From Thelonectria olida (taxonomy: Eukaryota > Ascomycota > Sordariomycetes > Hypocreales > Nectriaceae): 64,000 nucleotides of DNA. The position numbers and the translations under genes were made by a program. Shown here piece after piece: positions 57,301 through 64,000 of the stretch. The stretch lies in assembly GCA_020736575.1 (NCBI GenBank), contig JAGPYM010000001.1, positions 2,356,001 to 2,420,000 on the forward strand, in the 5' to 3' direction. The notes beneath the pieces were generated by a model that saw nothing but the letters and a program-made list of their open reading frames with translations, was not told the origin of the DNA and made no database searches. Position 1 is the first letter of the stretch, and each line of letters begins with the position of its first letter.

Positions 57301-60300
57301 AGAGACTGGTCTACCTTCTCCAGGGCCCCGAATATTTCCTTAGAAACACCTTTGGCAATTGGCCAAAATTCTCCAGCTTTCCTTAACACACTCGCCAAGA
57401 GCACAATTTTCTCCCGTAGAAGACGAATGCTCTGCCCTCGATCCATATATGCGTCTAGCATGGGCATAACCGCTCGCTCGATGCCAAGAGTGCAGGACGG
57501 AGAGAACTTTTCTGGTGGGAGACGAAATCTGAATAGCCCCACCAAACCGAGGGACGCCGAGAGGGCGGTTGATCCATGTAGCCAAGGCTGCGATCTCATG
57601 GTCGCACTCGGTGGGGGAGACGGGAATTGTAACACGGGTCGGTCCCTGACTAGGTCAGAAACTCGGAAACCCACGCCGATGCCACAGAGATGGAGCTGGA
57701 TTCGGATCTGGAGCCTGAAAACTTCAAGTCAGTTTTGGATCAAATGGTTCAAGATCACCTCATCTTACCCAAACGCGATTCCTAACTATCCAAATATTCC
57801 TGTTAGTTTCAACCTGAAAGCGACCAGTGCCTAAACTCACGGCGTGATAGAGGATCATATCAACTGCCCCCGAGGGATCAACTAATTGTTGTTTCCAGTG
57901 GGGAAGCTGCTGAAACCATGTCTCGACTCGATGGTTTGCCCGATCAATAGCTTCTAGACTCGCTTCAGAGCCGACATTGAGGATCGGGACTACACTTGTA
58001 CCGCTGATTCGGATTAATCCAACGAGGTAAGCCCATGACGAATAATTCCGTGCGCATGGGTTCCGTTCATAGTCCTGGAGAGTTACTGCAGTTGGGATTT
58101 GCTATTTGCCAGTTAATGACATGTCACATGAAAGGAAAGGGGCAGTCAGACTGACCCCGGTCTGGTATTCCCATTCCTCGCAAGGGAGCTCTGTTGTTAC
58201 AGTCGTGGAGAAGAGTTGAAAGTGGCCTAGGTGCTCTCGCACTGTTCTCAGAGACCCGTGCAGATACAGCGCCCAGTATGTTCTTCGGTAAGACTCGGCT
58301 AGGATACGATCGTCTTCCGCTTCGGAGAAGTCTTTGCTCTGCAGCCCTAGCTCCAAAGCTATCTGGAGTGCTTTGTCGAAATAGGTGCCACAGAGGCCAA
58401 TTTGTCCTTCCCCACAGGCTGCAATGCTGATAGAGAGTAATGCCTGGACATCCCAAACCGAGTTGTTAAGCGGACCCGATGCCATTCGAAAGGCCTTCTC
58501 GCGAAGAGGGTTGGTGTCCATATTGCTGATATAGATCGAGCCGATATACGCTATCATTGCCATGGTGAATCCGAATTCGTCGGGGCGTGTTTGAATAAGA
58601 CTGCTCATGATCGTCTTTGGAGGCAACCATGGGTGAGAATCGTGAAAATAGAGGTAGTATTGGTCCACCAAGTATTTCATGCACTGAATTGGTTGCAGCT
58701 CTGGGCCTATCCTCCAACCCCCAGGGAAAGCCTTGGTAACATTGACTGTTGGTTCAAGTCCCGTAGAGTCCGGAGACGCACTGTTATCGGACGGTTGGTC
58801 GTTGCGACTTTCATCCGTGGACTCGTTTTGTTTCTTTGGCAATCGGGTCCCACGACGGGATTTGGCATAGAAGCAGGCCTTTCCTTCCAGCTCGCAGCGG
58901 ACGCAGACGGGCTGAGTTCCGTCGCATTTGGTATGCTTGGACCGGCAAGGGACGCATGCTAAAGATGCACGAACTGCGGCTCGAGAGCGAGGTGCCCCTG
59001 CACGCTGTAGCCCTGACTTGGGCAGCGACGGCGAAGGGTCTTGTTGTACAACCGGCTGTGCCATGAAGATGTAAGGACGAAAGTTTGAGCGAGTGAGTGA
59101 GGGGTGAATGGGCCAGGTTGCGTGCACATAACGCTCCACAAGCATCAAAATCTCACCCAGCTGATAACCATTGCTTTCAGGCCAGACAGGGAAACACCTG
59201 CAAGCGCGGTAGAGGCCGTGATCAGCAAGACCGGGGTTATTCTGAATGGCCATTCTGATTGGAAAGAGAGGCAGCCGAATATGGGGGCTTGTATTTACCA
59301 AGCCTAGAACAATGGCTGGAAACTGACACACGGGATGAATGTTGGTTGATCCGGTATGGAGTGGCTTGCATTTGGGTTCATCAACAAGCATGAGGGGCCC
59401 GTGTCCATCCCAACTCATGCTCACACTCGGAGACTGAAACCAAAACGGCATGAATGACCAAGATCATGGCTCTTCTTGGATGGTAAGTGGTCACATAAGG
59501 GCGAGGGGCATTCGTAGGGCTGATGGAGACAGACGGCTTGGGCGTCGAGTAAAGGGAGTGTACGAAGTAAGTTCCGGGACTGATACGCGCCTAATTTCCA
59601 CTGGCTGCTCGACAAAGGAAAATTGGGAAAGCCACTCAAATCCTGGCCCATAGTTCTGTCTTGTTGGCAAGGGTTGTCAGGCTTTGAGGATGCGTTTCGC
59701 AGCTTGAATTAACAGACTGTCACATTTCAACGGGACCACTCGATCGGCGCTCACGAATCCCGGTGTACTCGACCGTGGCCGATGACGTTTCTTGCGTAAC
59801 CAAGCTGTATGTCTCAGTTTGTAGGAGGCGGGCTGGAGCATCGACGGAGTAGCTCTGCCAACCACGACCTTGAGAGGAAGCCACTTAACTCGTGCAGCTA
59901 TTCGTAGAGGCGTGAAAAGGCGCTCAGGGTCTCAATAAGACGTTTGTGAGACATGACTGACGAGTGTCAGTGGTCAAATTCACCATGTATGTGTGGGCCT
60001 TGACGGAAAGAGAAACACCAACAAGCCCAACAAGCAGAATAAGCCCAATCGTTTGTTGGTTGAGGTGAGCGATGGAGGTGCGCATGGATCCATGAAACTG
60101 GCATGAAAGAGGAGGGCTGGGAGCGAAGATTGCAGCTTTAGTGGCCGGGTGTCTGGTCTCTGGGATTTGGTGGAGTGGTTGGGCCAGAGCGGCAGAGTCT
60201 GATTGCTTGGTCAAGTTGATGGCGATGTCGTGTTAAGAGTTGGCGTCTGAGGCCCGTACCTTCCATCTGTTGGAGTGCTTCGTTAGACCGGCCACAACCC

Positions 60301-63300
60301 CCTAGGAGGTCGCGGGAGGAAGGAACCTGGTTCGTGGTATTCTCCTTGCCCAATGCTCCTTCCCCGTCCTATTTCCTTAACTTAAGCTGGCTATCCTATT
60401 GCGGAAAGAGTTAACCCCGGCACGTCCGTCCGTCCCCCGTACCCACGTTCTTGCCAACCCCAGCGACCCCGTTCTCTCTTTCCGACAAAACCTCGGTTGC
60501 CAGCAGCCCGAGGCGCCGATAACGCCGTTTACTCAGCACTTATCGCATGTGGCTCCGCTGAACCCCGGATTCCTCGTGCGCAACCACTTCATCCTCGCTT
60601 TGCGATTCTTCAACCTCCAACCTTCGACTTCGCCCTACTTTATTACCACAACTGCCCCGATGACATCCTCCTGATGACGGAATCGAGCTTTGTTCAAGCC
60701 CAACGCCGCGTTGCTGCCCGCCGCCAGGCACGCGAGGCCGACGCTGCAGCTCGAGTGGCTGCAGCTCGGCAATCTTCCCGAGCCCGCGCAAACCTTCAAC
60801 GTCTGCCATTTCCCCTGAATCGACTGGGAACGGCCTGGGATACAATTTCTACGAGAGAAGGCACGCGACCGGAGTTTCGCGTAGGTCAGGTCGATGCGGA
60901 GCTCCTCGATGGAGAGCTGTTGGATATTCTCAAGGACCAGGTCTGCGAGGCCCTCAAATACTTCGGTGGAGGCCATCTGCATGATGACTGGTCAGCTGAG
61001 ATCATGCTGGCTCTGAGAGCTGCCCTGTTCAAGCTTACTGTTTGGGATCATGACGCGACGTACGGCGCCGCTCTCCAAAACCTGAAATACACGGATGCGC
61101 GAAGGAAGGGCCCTATCCTCACGGCACCATCCAAGGCGCAGAAGTCGTTATACGGCTTGGTCACAGTCTTTGGAAACTACGCGTGGACGAGATGGGAGGA
61201 TTGGCTTGTTGAACACGAGGATGGCTATGACGAGCCAAGCCCCAGATTGCGGCAGCTGTCAAGGTTGACATCCACCTTGTCAAATGCCTACTCGGGTGCA
61301 GCCTTCGTCTCTTTTTTGGTCTTTCTCTGCCACGGGCGATATCGGACCCTACTTGATAGGGTCTTGAGGATGAGACTCGCCCCCCCTACGAGCCAGGTGA
61401 GCCGTGAGGTATCGTTTGAGTACCTCAACCGCCAACTTGTCTGGCATGCCTTTACCGAGTTCTTGCTCTTTGTGCTACCCCTCATTGGGATTCAGCGTTG
61501 GAGGAGATGGATAACACGCACTTGGCGCAAAGCGAAGGACATCGTCAGGACTGGGCCGCAAGATGGCGATAAGACGAATGGAGAATACGGATTTCTTCCT
61601 GAGAGGACTTGCGCCATCTGTTATCAGGACCAGAACGACAATGCTACAAGCGAAACAGAGATCATGGCCGTTGCCGCTTCCAGCGGTGTCATCGGCTCAG
61701 CGCAGACTGATATTACAAACCCCTATGAGGCCATGCCTTGTGGGTGTATTTATTGCTTTGTGTGTCTGGCGACACGACTGGAGCGAGAGGAAGGAGAGGG
61801 CTGGACGTGTTTGCGGTGTGGTGAGCACGTCAAGGAGTGCAAACCTTGGAATGGAGACGTGCTGGAGCCTTCAGGCAAATCTTCATCAGCCAAGACAGTG
61901 GCTTTCTCGGATGATATTGCGGGGGGTGTTCTGGTGGATGAACAGGACGAGGCTTCATTAGTAGAGGCATTGAGCAGCACCGACTCGGACTCATGATGGA
62001 TGATGTGCGTGGCCGAGCCGAGCTGTTAATATACACGGACACACATGTAATGGCTACTTTGTATACTACCCCGAGAGAGAAGGCTCACCAATGAAATGCC
62101 CACGTTCCCTTATCTTGACGGCCGTCATGAGAGCAGCCCAAACACGGGAGACGGTCACCTGCAGCTGCTTGGGCCTGTCAGTTCACGCACCTCACCCCCG
62201 GGCAGTGTCCCACACCCACTCAGCTGCACTACGTAACCGGTTAGTGGAGATGGAAGTGCCCCTGGCCCCCTGTCGCTCTGCCTTCAGGGTCCCAGCCGCT
62301 CATGTCATCGCTGCGTCCCTTAGATTGACGGGCCGGCACTATCAATCATCAAAGCCCAACCTCTCCATCCCGCGATAATAAACAAAGGCGCACCCTCGAG
62401 AGCACAACCCAATCGGCGATTTGGTACTTTGATGCGGTCTGGCCTGCCTCTACGAATTCCTCGACCGAATTGACCAACGAACAACGCCTACCACGACCGT
62501 TTCCCATCTCCCAACCGATGTAGCACCCGCGCCGGCTTGCATCGTTCCACCCACCGCCTCTCTCCCTCTTCGATCCCGCTCCCCGCGTCTTACCTTGACG
62601 CCTTCACATGCCGACCTTCTTCCAGTTCACACAGGGCACCGAGTCGCACCTCCGCCCCAATGACACGACGCCGTTGCTCGGCCGCTTCCGAGCCGTGCCC
62701 CCGCGCCCCGACGCCGGCCTCCGCCGCCCCAACCAGACCGTCCCCGGGCTCGCTTTGTTTTCCGGGTCGTTAGGCGACGGCCGCGGCAGCGTGCACGTTG
62801 GCTACGGCGGCGCGGCGCTCGCTGCTTCGCTCGTACACCACGCGCCTAGCACGACGAGCAGCGATGAGCTGGAGGATGAGCTGACGAGGTGGGAGCGTTT
62901 GTGGCAGCGTTGGGTGTTAGATATCTGGGTCGAGCCACGGCAATCCGCCGTCAAGAGAGTCGTTGATAAGTGGTGGAGTCGCTATGGTTTCTTGGTGCTG
63001 ATGCCAGCCTTGTTGGTGAGTTGATGATGATGAACCTCACGCAGTCAGATTCGCGGATGAAAGACTTACCGATCCATCTCAGGCGGTCGCTTGGTGTTCC
63101 GTACCATTCCCTCAATATCAGTTCCCAGCTGATGACGATGACGACGACTCTCAATCGCCCGGACGCAAGGCTCCTGGCCACGGTGCCGCTCGTGTGCAAG
63201 TCAACTTCTGGTTCTTCCTCTTCGTCTACTACGGATTTTACAACCTGACGGCTCTCATTTGGATCACCAAAGTTTTCAACCTCTACAGCCTCAACTGGTG

Positions 63301-64000
63301 GCCTCAATCGCTTGGCTTCCCGCTCACCGTTTCCATCATTGCCATCATGTCCCTGGCCATCCCAGTCCCCATCTACTTCTCGCCCACTACCCATTTTCTA
63401 ACCACCCACAACACGGCGTGGATCTCATGGACCTTCATCATCATGGCCATGCCTGTCGCCATTGCCTTCATCATTCTCACGATCAACGAGCGTCATGTCG
63501 GTTTGCGCCACTCACTTTCTGAAACACAGCGCATCTTTACCACCTCGTGGTGGACCGGCGAACCTGATACGCTGTCTGGTCGAGATCGTCGCCGGCGTAA
63601 TGTGTCGGCCGACATGTTTGATCCGGACATGCTCCAGGTTGCTCCCAACCCGCGACCGGAAGGTGTTGCGATGCGTCGAAACTGGCTCCCAGCGAGCTTC
63701 GTGCGGTTCTTATGGTTCTGCGTGGCTCTTTTCGTAGGCTTGATGGCGTATGTGATTGGAGAGGCGTATGCCGAAATCTACCTCCGTACGCTACCACATG
63801 ACAATTTCGAGACAGTTGTCTATGTCTACGGATGGGTCGCAACGGTCCATCTCCTGGATGCCCTGACGGGCTGGGTGCTGGGCATCCGAGAGGGCGAGCG
63901 CGTGGGAAGCTACCCCCTAAGCTGGGTGTTCAAACTGTGAGTTCAGACCAACATGGTTTGAGACGATATGCTAATCGAGATACGCAGATACTTCATGTTG

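Overview
This window looks like an ordinary stretch of nuclear chromosome from a filamentous ascomycete, most likely a sordariomycete and plausibly Hypocreales. The support is: short GT-AG introns (about 50-200 nt) with CTAAC-type branch sites; pyrimidine-rich leaders before start codons; genes on both strands with no operon logic; and fungus-specific gene content (HIS4-type trifunctional histidine enzyme, Het-C, a Zn2Cys6 regulator, PLAC8 protein, single-chain urease, PEX2, Ngg1/Ada3). I could not fix the genus. I see no transposon, rRNA, tRNA, CRISPR array or secondary-metabolite cluster.

Layout. 1-6.8 kb has no convincing gene and ends in a CT-rich leader. 6.8-14.2 kb holds an unrecognised 771-aa protein, mitochondrial ribosomal protein bL36m, an LYR-motif protein (LYRM2 type), a NatD/Naa40 histone N-acetyltransferase and a PLAC8 protein. 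15.6-21.0 kb holds IMP dehydrogenase and a GH36 raffinose-synthase-like protein, both on the minus strand. 21.4-30.7 kb holds the beta subunit of the mitochondrial processing peptidase, TAF9, the HIS4-type enzyme and the PAH1/lipin phosphatidate phosphatase. 32.3-40.5 kb holds Ada3/Ngg1, urease and an HMG-box protein. 40.5-51 kb is sparse and contains only the Het-C gene. 51-64 kb holds a PA/TM/RING-H2 protein, an unknown two-TM protein, a Zn2Cys6 regulator, PEX2 and a multi-pass membrane protein cut by the right edge.

The genes are mostly unrelated housekeeping functions: mitochondrial biogenesis (bL36m, LYRM2, MPP-beta), transcription and chromatin (TAF9, Ada3, Naa40, HMG-box), nitrogen, amino-acid and nucleotide metabolism (urease, HIS4, IMPDH), and lipids and peroxisomes (PAH1, PEX2). 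Two promoters carry recognisable pathway sites: a perfect Gcn4/CPC1 element before HIS4 and a group of GATA elements before urease. Exon structures were worked out by eye from splice signals and reading-frame continuity; each multi-exon model keeps one frame except where stated. I did not find a clear new biological system. The most interesting items are a possible zinc-phospholipase-like motif in Het-C, a probable GC-AG intron in PAH1, the alternative C-terminus of TAF9, and a recurrent palindromic CCTACC/GGTAGG motif confined to intergenic DNA.
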